Source: Fimisoma avicola
Lineage (GTDB): Bacteria > Bacillota > Clostridia > Peptostreptococcales > Anaerovoracaceae
DNA: 39,315 bases
Reading direction: 5' to 3'
Assembly: GCA_018714945.1 (NCBI GenBank)
Contig: DVMO01000081.1
Coordinates: 1 to 39,315, forward strand
Shown here: positions 15,612-23,307 of the stretch, piece after piece
Numbering within the stretch: the first letter of the stretch is position 1
Layout of the letters: each line of letters starts with the position of its first letter
Made by a program: the position numbers and the translations under genes
The notes under the pieces: generated by a model
The model's input: the letters and a program-made list of their open reading frames with translations, nothing else
What the model was told of the DNA's origin: nothing
Databases searched by the model: none

Positions 15612-16192
15612 TGAACTGGTTCATAAGCGGCGGATGCAAGAACGGCAAGTCCCATTATGCCCAGGAGGTCGCCAGAGAAATGGCCCAAAGACAGGGAGTC
15701 CCCCTTTATTATCTCGCCACCATGATACCTCACGACAGTGAGGATGAAGCACGCATAGCCCGGCATATAAGGGAAAGGGCAGGCATGGGGTTTGATACCA
15801 TCGAAAGGGGGCTTGATATCTGCGGCTGTCTCCCATTGGGCGGGCAGGCGCAGTCAGGCATGCTGACTTCTTCCGGCAGGCCGGTTGATCCGAAAGGAGT
15901 GTTTTTGCTGGACAGCGTGACCGCCCTGCTTTCCAATGAAATGTTCAGGGACGGAGGAACTGCCGACCTTGGCGCTCCCCAGAGGGTAGCGGCAGAGCTT
16001 GCGGACTTTGCGCATATCACAGGAAATACCGTATTTGTTTCAGATTATATATATTCCGACGCAATGATCTATGACGATCTGACAGAGGCCTACAGAAAGG
16101 GACTTGCACTTATAGACAGGACGCTGGCAGATGTATGCGGCCGGGTGGCCGAGGTGGCGTACGGATTTATCAGATCATATAAACAGGGGTGA
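15611..16192 (+). CDS. cobU: Adenosylcobinamide kinase/guanylyltransferase (CobU-type)
   Basis: CobU phosphorylates adenosylcobinamide and then attaches GMP. Length 193. The P-loop GGCKNGKS is at residues 7-14; the segment DEARIARHIRER contains His52, matching the guanylylated histidine of CobU. The C-terminal third (VSDYIYSDAMIYDDLTEAYRKGLALIDRTLADVCGRVAEVAYG) differs from the classic SNEVG..P...R.FRD..G.LNQ motif. A second CobU-like gene at 16976 has that motif but a degenerate front half. Start overlaps the cobT stop; cobS starts four bases after the stop. Confidence 0.85.
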   Translation: MNWFISGGCKNGKSHYAQEVAREMAQRQGVPLYYLATMIPHDSEDEARIARHIRERAGMGFDTIERGLDICGCLPLGGQAQSGMLTSSGRPVDPKGVFLLDSVTALLSNEMFRDGGTADLGAPQRVAAELADFAHITGNTVFVSDYIYSDAMIYDDLTEAYRKGLALIDRTLADVCGRVAEVAYGFIRSYKQG

Positions 16193-16196
16193 TTGG

Positions 16197-16964
16197 ATGA
16201 AACTTTTAACTGGATTTTTTATGGCATGGGGAAATTTTCTGGCTTTGCCATGCCCTGCAAAAAAATGGGACGGAGATATGAAAAACGCCATGTTGGGGTT
16301 TTTGCCTGCCATCGGGCTCATCATAGGGATCTTGTGGGCTGTATTATGTGTATTCTTTGTGTGGATAGGCACTCCGTTTTTTTTGATCTCTTTTCTCATA
16401 GCTTTTGTACCCTTTGCCCTCAGCGGTTTCCTGCACCTTGACGGGTTCATGGACTGCTGTGATGCCATCATGTCAAGACGGCCGCTTCAGGAGAAACAGC
16501 AGATCCTCAAGGATTCCCACTGCGGTGCATTTGCTGTTATAAGCCTGGCTTTCATGGTGCTTGCATATTTTGTATGTGCGGCAAGCGCCCTCAACGGAGG
16601 GATAGATTTTCCGGATCTGTGTATGATACCTGTTGCAAGCCGTACAGTAGCAGGTTTAAATGTGCTGCTCAGAAAACCCATTGGGCACAGCCAGTATGCG
16701 CAGGGCAAGGGCTCTTCTGATGACAGGCAGAAAAAAAGGGCAGCTTTGGCTGTTGCCGCACAGCTTGTTGTATTTTGCGGTGCCGGCTTGTTTTTTGCCA
16801 ATGACCTGCTGCCTTCAGCCATTGTCGTCGGTGCGGTCATGGCGGTAACATATGTTGCCGCAGTTTATGCCAAGAGGCAGCTTGGCGGCATGAGCGGCGA
16901 TATTGCCGGATATTCTATAGTATGGGGCGAACTGGCAGGTATATTTGCCATGCTGGTGATGTAA
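16197..16964 (+). CDS. cobS: Adenosylcobinamide-GDP ribazoletransferase (cobalamin synthase)
   Basis: A membrane enzyme that joins adenosylcobinamide-GDP to alpha-ribazole (phosphate), the last step of nucleotide-loop assembly. Start 16197 is chosen next to an AGGGGTGAT site, giving 255 residues. About six transmembrane helices. The signature GFLHLDGFMDCCDAIMSRRPLQEKQQILKDSHCGAFA (near 75-110) contains the acidic metal/substrate residues of the family, where DG...D.CDA replaces DGLADTADG. The end GGMSGDIAGYSIVWGELAG matches the usual GG.tGD..G...E motif. It lies inside the cob run. Confidence 0.94.
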   Translation: MKLLTGFFMAWGNFLALPCPAKKWDGDMKNAMLGFLPAIGLIIGILWAVLCVFFVWIGTPFFLISFLIAFVPFALSGFLHLDGFMDCCDAIMSRRPLQEKQQILKDSHCGAFAVISLAFMVLAYFVCAASALNGGIDFPDLCMIPVASRTVAGLNVLLRKPIGHSQYAQGKGSSDDRQKKRAALAVAAQLVVFCGAGLFFANDLLPSAIVVGAVMAVTYVAAVYAKRQLGGMSGDIAGYSIVWGELAGIFAMLVM

Positions 16965-16975
16965 AGGAGGTGCCT

Positions 16976-17401
16976 ATGATCCTGATCTTTGGCGGGGCTT
17001 ATCAGGGAAAGGCTGATTTTGCCAAAAGAACTTTTGGACTTGAAGATGAGGATATCTTTTATTGCGGAGAGGCATCAGGACAAAAGGGGCTGGCGCAGGA
17101 AAACGGGGAGCTTCCGTCTCTTTCGCCGCAGGCAGAAGGAGCCAGAGCCATACATGGGCTGGAAAAGGCCTTTCTTGATCTGGTAAGGACAGGCACAGAA
17201 CCGAAGGATTTTCTGGCAGCCCATAGAGAACAGATGAAAGATAAGATACTGATGATAAACGATATTTCCCAGGGCATAGTACCTGTAGACCCTGTGCTGC
17301 GGGCATGGCGGGAGGCTGTCGGCCGAGCAATGCTGTGGCTGGCCTCAGAGTCGGATCAGGTTTACCGGGTGTTCTGCGGCATGGAACAAAGACTGAAATA
17401 A
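16976..17401 (+). CDS. Second, short CobU-like protein
   Basis: A 141-residue protein; start 16976 is fixed by AAAGGAGG upstream. It opens with a P-loop-like ILIFGGAYQGKADFAK in which the usual Ser/Thr after Gly-Lys is Ala. It lacks the RIARH region of CobU but keeps the C-terminal CobU motif in NDISQGIVPVDPVLRAWREAVGRAMLWLASESDQVYRVFCGMEQRLK. Similar short forms are usually annotated as bifunctional cobinamide kinase/guanylyltransferase in clostridia. Together with the first cobU it might form a complex, or it may replace one activity; both ideas are inference. Confidence 0.75.
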   Translation: MILIFGGAYQGKADFAKRTFGLEDEDIFYCGEASGQKGLAQENGELPSLSPQAEGARAIHGLEKAFLDLVRTGTEPKDFLAAHREQMKDKILMINDISQGIVPVDPVLRAWREAVGRAMLWLASESDQVYRVFCGMEQRLK

Positions 17402-17410
17402 GGAGCATAT

Positions 17411-18031
17411 ATGATATCTCGCATTCATTTTATAAGGCATGGAATAACTGAAGGAATAAAAAACAGATGGTTCTACGGCTGGGAGGATCTGCCTCTGATC
17501 GAAGAGGGCGTCCGTGAAATCAGCCGGTTTAAGGAGCTTGGCGTTTATCCGGAGCTTGGGGATGCCGACTGCTATACTTCGGGTATGGTCAGAGCCGACC
17601 AGACTCTGGCTGCCATATATGGCGATGTTCCTTTTAAGGTCATCCCCGATCTTAAGGAAATGAATTTTGGCAGATGGGAATGTAAGACCTTCGATCAGTT
17701 AAAGGAAATGGAAGGCTTTGACCAGTGGATGAATAACAAAGATGGCTCTTTCAGATTTCCTGACGGAGAGTCGTCAGCCGATTTCATAAAGAGGGCCTGC
17801 CGCGGCCTTGACGAACTGACAGGCTTCCACCGCCTCAAAGAGCTGTCTCACAGGCACAGCGGAAAGGATGCAGTCTCGATAATGGTATGCCACGGAGGAG
17901 TGATAGCGGCAGCCATGTGCTATCTGGCCGGCAAGCCGCAGGAGACATTCTGGGACTGGATCCCGGCTCCCGGACGGGGATACACATTGTATTTTGAAAA
18001 TGGGGATTTTTCCCGATATGAAGATCTGTAA
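17411..18031 (+). CDS. cobC: Histidine phosphatase, probable alpha-ribazole phosphatase (CobC)
   Basis: A 206-residue phosphoglycerate-mutase-fold phosphatase. The RHG motif is at residues 9-11 (catalytic His10), an acidic LKEMNFGRWE (Glu83) follows, and the second His161 is in VCHGG. As last gene of the cob run it is most likely the alpha-ribazole-5'-phosphate (or adenosylcobalamin-5'-phosphate) phosphatase; the fold alone would not tell it from other branch members. It starts nine bases after the short cobU-like gene and is followed directly by a terminator. Confidence 0.85.
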   Translation: MISRIHFIRHGITEGIKNRWFYGWEDLPLIEEGVREISRFKELGVYPELGDADCYTSGMVRADQTLAAIYGDVPFKVIPDLKEMNFGRWECKTFDQLKEMEGFDQWMNNKDGSFRFPDGESSADFIKRACRGLDELTGFHRLKELSHRHSGKDAVSIMVCHGGVIAAAMCYLAGKPQETFWDWIPAPGRGYTLYFENGDFSRYEDL

Positions 18032-18036
18032 ATGGT

Positions 18037-18062
18037 AAAGACCTGCTTGCGGGTCTTTTTTT
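18037..18062 (+). terminator. Intrinsic terminator of the rho-cob run
   Basis: AAAGACC (18037-18043) and GGTCTTT (18052-18058) form a stem, extended by GC/GC pairs, followed by a T-run. It ends the run beginning at rho. Confidence 0.8.
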
Positions 18063-18095
18063 GCGGAAACGCACAGTTGTTTTGCAGCTTAAAAT

Positions 18096-18135
18096 AAAAG
18101 ATCCCGCCTGGGGCTTTCATGCCTGCAGCGGGATC
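18096..18135 (-). terminator. Intrinsic terminator of the P-type ATPase gene
   Basis: On the minus strand GATCCCGC (18135-18128) pairs with GCGGGATC (18107-18100), followed by TTTTATTTTA. It faces the cob terminator across a convergent junction. Confidence 0.75.
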
Positions 18136-18149
18136 GTCAGATCACAAGC

Positions 18150-20090
18150 CTATTTTTTTCTCCATTTGAGCAGAAGGGCAGAGTTGATGATGACCATCAC
18201 ACTGCCGGCGTTGTGGACCAGAGCGCCGATCACCGGATCTAACACTCCCGTCATGGCAAGAATGATAGCCACAAAGTTAAGCGCCATTGAAAATGTCAGA
18301 TTGCACCTGATCGTGACCATCATGCGCTTTGAAAGGCTCAGGAGGTGGGGCAGCTCCCGGATCTCGTCGTCTACCAGAGCTATGTCAGCCGCATCGACAG
18401 CGATGTCGCTGCCCACGCCGCCCATGGCGATGCCGACATTGGCTTTTTTTAAAGCGGGAGCATCGTTGATGCCGTCTCCTATCATGCAGACAGGCATGCC
18501 ATCCTGCTGCCAGCTGTCAATATAGCTGAGCTTGTCTTGGGGCAGGCACTGGGCATGAAATGTATCTATCCCTGATGCGCAGCTTATGGCCTGAGCCGCA
18601 TTCTGGTGATCTCCCGTGAGAAGGACAGGGACTGCACCCATTTTTTTCAGGGCGGCGATCATCGCAGGGCTTTCTTCTCTTATGGTATCCGAAAGCACGA
18701 TGTATCCGGCTGCCTTACCGTCTATGGCTGCATAAATGACGGTGCTGCCCTTCTTTAGGAATTCTTCTGCGTGTTCAGCAACTGAGGCAGGGAAAAAGAC
18801 GCCTTCGCTTTTCATCATCTTAAGGCTGCCTGCAATGACTTGGGAGCCTTTAACCGTTGCCCTGACTCCCATACCGGGTTCCATCCTGAAATCCGAGGCA
18901 GCAGGCATATCGTCACCTTCTTCTTTTCTGTATCCCCTTACGACAGCTTTGCCCAGAGGGTGTTCAGAAAGGTTTTCTGCCGCAGCCACCAGAGCATAGA
19001 TCTGGCTGCGTGAGTATCTTACTCCTGCTCCGATAACTTCTGTAACTTCCGGCTGTCCGTAGGTGAGGGTCCCGGTCTTATCGAAGGCAACGATCTTCAC
19101 TGAGGCCAGCCGCTCAAGAGCATCGCCTTCACGGACCAGAAAACCGTGCCTGGTCACATTGCCGATGGCCGCCATTATGGCAGTCGGTGTTGCGAGTACC
19201 AGAGCGCAAGGGCAGAAAACAACAAGTATAGTCACGGCTCTTATGATGAGACCGGTTACGAGCCATGTAAGGAATGCAGCAGAAAGGGCAATGACCACTA
19301 TCCATGTGGCCCAGCGGTCAGCGAGCCTGACGATCTTGGCCTTTCCTGCATCGGCTGACTGCACCAGCTGTATCATCCGCTGGATGGAGCTGTCCTGGCC
19401 GACTCTGAGGGCTTTCATCTCAAAAGCGCCGAACTGGTTGACGGTCCCGCTTGATACTTCGTCGCCGGCGGATTTGTCCACAGGCAGGGACTCGCCTGTC
19501 ATCACAGCCTGATTGACGGATGTGGTACCTTTTATTATGATCCCGTCCACAGGGACAGTTTCTCCCGGCAGCACCCTGAGAATATCTCCCACCTGTACCT
19601 CTTCGGCGGGTATGACCTTTTCCCAAGATGCGGAGCTGCTGGCTGGATCATCAAGTTCCACATCATTTTTTGAGTCAGTTTCCCCGGCGGAACGGATCAC
19701 TCTTGCTGTCTGAGGGGTCAGATGGATAAGCTTTTCAATACCGGCTCTGGCTTTGGCAACGGTCAGATCCTCCAGCAAGGCCCCCAGCTGCATGATAAAG
19801 GCAACTTCTCCTGCGGCAAAATCTTCGCCGATTATCACAGAGGCTATCAGCGCCAGCGATACCAGCACATCGGCTTTGATGTCAAAGGCGGTGATGAGTC
19901 CTGTGACAGCCTCCAAGATTATGGGTATGCCGCAAAGGATTATGGCCACCCAGGCAAAGTCAAAAGGAGCGGGGATAAGGCCAAAGATGCTTATTATCAG
20001 TGCTATGGCTGAAATTATCAGGAAAGTTATATCTTTTTTGACACCGCCCAGTTCCAAAAGTTTTTCTATTTTGTCTGTAAAATGCTTCAT
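18150..20090 (-). CDS. P1B-type heavy-metal-translocating ATPase
   Basis: A 646-residue metal efflux ATPase of the cytoplasmic membrane. Start 20090 (not the upstream in-frame ATG at 20117) is set by AGGAGGATCA. Order of parts: helices near 22-60 and 70-105, actuator TGES (198-201), the membrane CPC (293-295, CPCALVLATPTAI), phosphorylation site DKTGT (337-341), the SEHPLG nucleotide motif, and GDGINDAPALKKANVGIAMG. There is no N-terminal HMA metal-binding domain. The last helix reads HNAGSVMVIINSALLL, closer to Zn/Cd/Co/Mn-type enzymes than to copper pumps (no MxxSS), so the metal is uncertain. The CsoR-type gene next door is probably its repressor. Confidence 0.92.
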   Translation of the reverse strand: MKHFTDKIEKLLELGGVKKDITFLIISAIALIISIFGLIPAPFDFAWVAIILCGIPIILEAVTGLITAFDIKADVLVSLALIASVIIGEDFAAGEVAFIMQLGALLEDLTVAKARAGIEKLIHLTPQTARVIRSAGETDSKNDVELDDPASSSASWEKVIPAEEVQVGDILRVLPGETVPVDGIIIKGTTSVNQAVMTGESLPVDKSAGDEVSSGTVNQFGAFEMKALRVGQDSSIQRMIQLVQSADAGKAKIVRLADRWATWIVVIALSAAFLTWLVTGLIIRAVTILVVFCPCALVLATPTAIMAAIGNVTRHGFLVREGDALERLASVKIVAFDKTGTLTYGQPEVTEVIGAGVRYSRSQIYALVAAAENLSEHPLGKAVVRGYRKEEGDDMPAASDFRMEPGMGVRATVKGSQVIAGSLKMMKSEGVFFPASVAEHAEEFLKKGSTVIYAAIDGKAAGYIVLSDTIREESPAMIAALKKMGAVPVLLTGDHQNAAQAISCASGIDTFHAQCLPQDKLSYIDSWQQDGMPVCMIGDGINDAPALKKANVGIAMGGVGSDIAVDAADIALVDDEIRELPHLLSLSKRMMVTIRCNLTFSMALNFVAIILAMTGVLDPVIGALVHNAGSVMVIINSALLLKWRKK

Positions 20091-20158
20091 TGATCCTCCT
20101 TGTACGCTATATATCATTTGTATGTGATCCAGGTCTGTCCATGGGCCTCGGACCGGGG

Positions 20159-20178
20159 ATATACCTATAGGGGTATAT
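20159..20178. promoter_or_regulatory. CsoR-like operator at the ATPase promoter
   Basis: An imperfect palindrome with ATACC and GGGGTAT arms around TATA, covering the expected transcription start. The same arms recur at 20575-20590 before the csoR-type gene. Confidence 0.65.
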
Positions 20179-20182
20179 GTAT

Positions 20183-20210
20183 ATTATATCGCCAAAAAAA
20201 TCCCTGTCAA
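20183..20210 (-). promoter_or_regulatory. Consensus promoter of the metal ATPase gene
   Basis: On the minus strand TTGACA (20210-20205), a 16-base spacer and TATAAT (20188-20183), both perfect. The CsoR-like palindrome follows directly. Confidence 0.8.
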
Positions 20211-20268
20211 GAGGCGTGGAAATTTTCCCGGATGTAGGAAAGACCGGGCCTGCAAGACAGGAAAAGGA

Positions 20269-20544
20269 TCATTTCATATTTGCAAAGCGCTCAACGGCTT
20301 TGGTGAAGTTTTCAATGGTCTTGTCTGCGTCTCCGTGTTCGATGCCGTCTTTGACACAGTGTTTCAGATGTCCCTCCAGGACAACCTGGCCTGCTCTGTG
20401 GAGAGCTGATTTTGCAGCATTGATCTGGGCGAGTATATCCTCGCAGGGAACATCCTCATCTACCATCCTGTCAATGGCCTGAACCTGCCCTATGATTTTT
20501 TTAAACCTGCGGTGCAGATTTTCGGCGTCCATACATTGTCTCAT
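20269..20544 (-). CDS. csoR: CsoR-type metal-sensing transcriptional repressor
   Basis: A 91-residue four-helix DUF156 repressor. Start 20544 is chosen for AAGGGG upstream; the frame is open further upstream. Cys34 (DVPCED), His59 and Cys63 (GHLKHC) reproduce the Cu(I) ligand set of CsoR with exact spacing (25 and 4 residues). This separates it from RcnR (His-rich) and from CstR (two Cys). Binding of Cu(I) would release it from DNA. It has its own promoter with an operator-like palindrome matching the one before the ATPase, so it probably represses both. The neighbour's transport helices are not of obvious copper type, so the effector should be treated as probable only. Confidence 0.88.
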   Translation of the reverse strand: MRQCMDAENLHRRFKKIIGQVQAIDRMVDEDVPCEDILAQINAAKSALHRAGQVVLEGHLKHCVKDGIEHGDADKTIENFTKAVERFANMK

Positions 20545-20574
20545 TCTGTTTCCCCTTTCTGCCCCTCTCGCATG

Positions 20575-20590
20575 ATACCATAGGGGGTAT
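20575..20590. promoter_or_regulatory. CsoR-like operator at the csoR promoter
   Basis: ATACC and GGTAT arms with a G-run (ATACCATAGGGGGTAT), placed just downstream of the csoR -10 box. Matches the arms of the operator at 20159-20178. Confidence 0.65.
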
Positions 20591-20596
20591 GCGTAT

Positions 20597-20625
20597 ATTA
20601 TATTTTCCGGCGGCGGCTTTGTCAA
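20597..20625 (-). promoter_or_regulatory. Consensus promoter of the csoR-type gene
   Basis: On the minus strand TTGACA (20625-20620), a 17-base spacer, and TATAAT (20602-20597); both hexamers perfect. Confidence 0.8.
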
Positions 20626-20634
20626 GGGCCGGCC

Positions 20635-20677
20635 GTCTTACAAGACAAAAAAGGGTGTCTTACAAGACAAAAAAGGG
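20635..20677. repeat. 21-bp tandem duplication
   Basis: GTCTTACAAGACAAAAAAGG plus one G occurs at 20635-20655 and again at 20657-20677, a 22-base period. Each unit contains GTCTT/AAGAC arms. On the minus strand it duplicates the 3' arm and T-run of the metQ terminator. Confidence 0.85.
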
Positions 20678-20695
20678 ACCGTTTCCGATCCCTTT
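20668..20695 (-). terminator. Intrinsic terminator of metNIQ
   Basis: On the minus strand AAAGGGA (20695-20689) pairs with TCCCTTT (20678-20672), followed by TTTTTG. It lies about 20 bases after metQ. Confidence 0.8.
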
Positions 20696-20714
20696 CGGTT
20701 AAACCTGCCGTATA

Positions 20715-21536
20715 TCAGAACAGAGGCACTACTGCACCGCCGTATGTTTCTTCCATGAACTGTTTTACTTCGTCTGACTGGAGAGCTGCGACCAGCGCCT
20801 TGATCTTGTCGCTGTTCTCGTTACCGTTGGCTACGGCCACCACATTGGCGTAGGCGCTGGCGGCCTCGGAATCGTCGGCTTCGACAGCCAGCGCATCTGA
20901 CAGGTCAAGACCTGCGTCGATGGCGTAGTTGCCGTTTATAACTGCCATGTCCACATCAGTAAGGACTCTCGGAAGCTGGGCGGCTTCCATTTCTACGATG
21001 TCAAGGTTAAGAGGATTTTCCACGATGTCCAGCTTGGTGGCCAGAAAGCCTGCGTCAGGGTCAAGGGTTATAAGGCCTTCGGCTTCCAGCAGCTTGAGGG
21101 CGCGTCCTTCGTTGGTGCCGTCGTTAGGGACTGCGATCTGCGCTCCGCTGGTAAGGGCGTCGATGGATGCGGTCTTTCCTGCATAAAGAGCGAAAGGTTC
21201 ATAGTGGATGGACCCGGCGCTGACAAGGTCAGTACCGTTTTCCTCGTTATAATTGTTCAGATAGCTGATGTGCTGGAAATAGTTGGCGTCCAGATCGCCT
21301 TCGGAAACGCCTGTGTTTGGCAGGATGTAATCGTTGTACTCAACGATTTCCAGAGTGTAGCCTTCTTCTTCGAGGTTATCGGCGATAACTTCGAGGACTT
21401 CGGCGTGAGGGGCAGGGGAAGCTCCTACTCTGATGGTTGTGTCATCTGCGCCGGCTTCGGTTCCGCACCCGGTCAGGGCAAGGGCAGAAGTGAGGGCCAG
21501 CGTCAGGGCAAGTATGCGTGCGCTTTTCTTTTTCAT
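20715..21536 (-). CDS. metQ: Methionine ABC transporter substrate-binding lipoprotein
   Basis: A 273-residue NlpA/MetQ-family lipoprotein that captures methionine at the cell surface and delivers it to MetI. The signal peptide ends in the lipobox LTGC (Cys about 24). Family features follow: TIRVGASPAPHAEVLEVIADNLEEEGYTLEIVEYNDYILPNTGVSEGDLDANYFQH, then VPNDGTNEGRALKLLEAEGLITL and a late ELPRVL-like AAQLPRVLTDVDMAVINGNYA. Ribosome site AGGAGAG. It is the third gene of metN-metI-metQ, starting 14 bases after metI, and is followed by a terminator. The methionine-rich leader upstream of metN supports methionine as substrate. Confidence 0.94.
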   Translation of the reverse strand: MKKKSARILALTLALTSALALTGCGTEAGADDTTIRVGASPAPHAEVLEVIADNLEEEGYTLEIVEYNDYILPNTGVSEGDLDANYFQHISYLNNYNEENGTDLVSAGSIHYEPFALYAGKTASIDALTSGAQIAVPNDGTNEGRALKLLEAEGLITLDPDAGFLATKLDIVENPLNLDIVEMEAAQLPRVLTDVDMAVINGNYAIDAGLDLSDALAVEADDSEAASAYANVVAVANGNENSDKIKALVAALQSDEVKQFMEETYGGAVVPLF

Positions 21537-21550
21537 TGCTGTTCTCTCCT

Positions 21551-22213
21551 TTATTTTAATCTTTTATCCAATTTTTTCGCTGTCATCATGCCGATCTCCT
21601 GGAAGATCTGGACGATCACAACGATTATGACTATGGTTATGAACATTATCTGGTCATCGTATCTGTAAAGTCCGTAGTTCATTGCCACGGCTCCAAGACC
21701 GCCGCCGCCGACGATGCCCGCCATGGCAGAATATCCCAGGATGGTGGTCACTGATATGGCTGCTCCGATGATGAGAGACGGCTTGGATTCTGGGATGAGC
21801 ACCTTGTATATGATCTGCCATGAGCTGGAACCCATGGACTGGGCAGCCTCAACTACACCTTTGTCTATTTCATTGAGGGACGATTCAACCATCCTGCCTA
21901 CAAAAGGGGCGGCAGATACTACCAGAGGTACGATGACCGAGGTAGGACCCACCATGGTCCCGACGATGGCCTGGGTCACAGGGAGCATCCATATGAGCAG
22001 GATAAGGAAGGGGATGGAACGGAAAACATTAACTATGACGCCCAGCACTGAGTTGACTGCTCTGTTGGGACAGATGCCGTCTTTGCTGGTGATGTTCAGT
22101 ACAACGCCTATGGGAAGGCCGATGGCATAGGCCAGCACGGTGGAAATGATGACCATGTATATGGTTTCCCAGATGGAAACGCCCAAAAGTCCTATCATCT
22201 GACTACTCAACAT
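21551..22213 (-). CDS. metI: Methionine ABC transporter permease
   Basis: A 220-residue MetI-type permease with about five transmembrane helices. The EAA loop that docks on the ATPase is visible as EAAQSMGSSSWQIIYKVLIPES, preceded by VESSLNEIDKGVVEAAQ and by the family's early NVFRSIPFLILLIWMLP. Ribosome site GGAGGAAGG lies within the end of metN, and the two genes overlap by 11 bases, which implies coupled translation. It forms the importer MetNIQ with its neighbours. Confidence 0.95.
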   Translation of the reverse strand: MLSSQMIGLLGVSIWETIYMVIISTVLAYAIGLPIGVVLNITSKDGICPNRAVNSVLGVIVNVFRSIPFLILLIWMLPVTQAIVGTMVGPTSVIVPLVVSAAPFVGRMVESSLNEIDKGVVEAAQSMGSSSWQIIYKVLIPESKPSLIIGAAISVTTILGYSAMAGIVGGGGLGAVAMNYGLYRYDDQIMFITIVIIVVIVQIFQEIGMMTAKKLDKRLK

Positions 22214-23204
22214 TTAAACCTTCCTCCTTGTACTTGACATTTTTCTGATCCAGGTAATCCTTGATCTTTGCGGTCGTGGCAGCGTCTTCCGGGAGCTGTA
22301 TGAGCATCTGGCCGTAAGCCACGCCGTCGATGTTCTTGGTGTTGGCTCCAAGGATGTTCACATCAGTGCCGCAGTTCCTGCTGAGCCCGGAAATGATCGG
22401 CTCAAAGGCCGATGTGCCATCGAACACAAGCCTCAGACATCTGTATCCTACGGCCTGAGGCACGCCCTCGTTCTTTGGCAGGATAAGCTGCTTGGCTATC
22501 TGTGATCTGGGAGATGTAAACACCTCAGTGACCGGGCCTTCTTCAACTATACGGCTACTGTCTATGACCGCCACCTTGTTGCATATCTGCTCGATAACAC
22601 GCATTTCATGTGTTATGACTATTATGGTAACTCCCATGGTCCGGTTGATTTCTTTGAGGAGACTTAGTATGGAAGCGGTGGTGTTGGGATCCAGCGCGCT
22701 GGTCGCTTCGTCGCACAGCAGGACTTTTGGGTCGGTGGCAAGAGCCCTTGCGATGGCTACCCTTTGCTGCTGGCCTCCGGAAAGCTGTACAGGGAAAGAT
22801 TCTTTTTTGTCTCCCAGACCGACCAGCTCCAAAAGCTGCTGGGCACGCTGTTTTGCTTCCTGCCTTGAGCGGCCTGCGATTTCCATAGGATAGCACACAT
22901 TACCCAGAGCTGTTCTCTGGCTCAGCAGGTTGAAGCTCTGAAAGATCATGGACATGGACTGGCGCTTTTTTAAAAGCTCTTTGTGGCTGATGGAGCCCAG
23001 ATCGACACCATCGAATATCACGCTGCCTTCAGTGGGCTTTTCGAGAAAATTGATACATCGTATGAGGGTACTCTTTCCGGCTCCGGAAAGACCTATGATA
23101 CCGAAGATATCTCCGTCCTCAACGGTAAGGTTTATGTCTTTTATGGCTTCCACCCGTGTTTTGCCGTTGTCATAGACCTTGCTCAAATGCTTTAACTGGA
23201 TCAT
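22203..23204 (-). CDS. metN: Methionine ABC transporter ATP-binding protein
   Basis: A 333-residue ATPase with Walker A GLSGAGKST (38-46), the signature LSGGQQQR (141-148), Walker B VLLCDEATSALD (161-172) and H-loop VITHEM. Residues from about 260 form a C-terminal NIL domain (LVFDGTSAFEPIISGLSRNCGTDVNILGANTKNIDGVAYGQMLIQLPED), the site at which methionine inhibits transport in MetN proteins. Ribosome site AAAGGAAAA. It is first in the operon and lies 29 bases after the T-run of an attenuator-like terminator preceded by a methionine-rich leader ORF. Confidence 0.95.
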   Translation of the reverse strand: MIQLKHLSKVYDNGKTRVEAIKDINLTVEDGDIFGIIGLSGAGKSTLIRCINFLEKPTEGSVIFDGVDLGSISHKELLKKRQSMSMIFQSFNLLSQRTALGNVCYPMEIAGRSRQEAKQRAQQLLELVGLGDKKESFPVQLSGGQQQRVAIARALATDPKVLLCDEATSALDPNTTASILSLLKEINRTMGVTIIVITHEMRVIEQICNKVAVIDSSRIVEEGPVTEVFTSPRSQIAKQLILPKNEGVPQAVGYRCLRLVFDGTSAFEPIISGLSRNCGTDVNILGANTKNIDGVAYGQMLIQLPEDAATTAKIKDYLDQKNVKYKEEGLNVE

Positions 23205-23230
23205 GGGATTTTCCTTTCTGACTGTTGATG

Positions 23231-23264
23231 ATAAAAAAATTAGCAGGAAGCGCTGCTTCCTGCT
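23231..23264 (-). terminator. Attenuator terminator upstream of metN
   Basis: On the minus strand AGCAGGAAGC (23264-23255, segment 3) and GCTTCCTGCT (23251-23242, segment 4) form a perfect 10-bp stem with a three-base loop, followed by AATTTTTTTAT. It lies between the leader ORF and metN, so its formation would block the whole operon. The overlapping stretch 23259-23250 (GAAGCAGCGC) can pair with leader codons 25-28 instead. Confidence 0.85.
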
Positions 23265-23307
23265 TATGGTCGTTTGTTATCTATGTGAAAAGCTCACTCT
23301 GCAAAGA

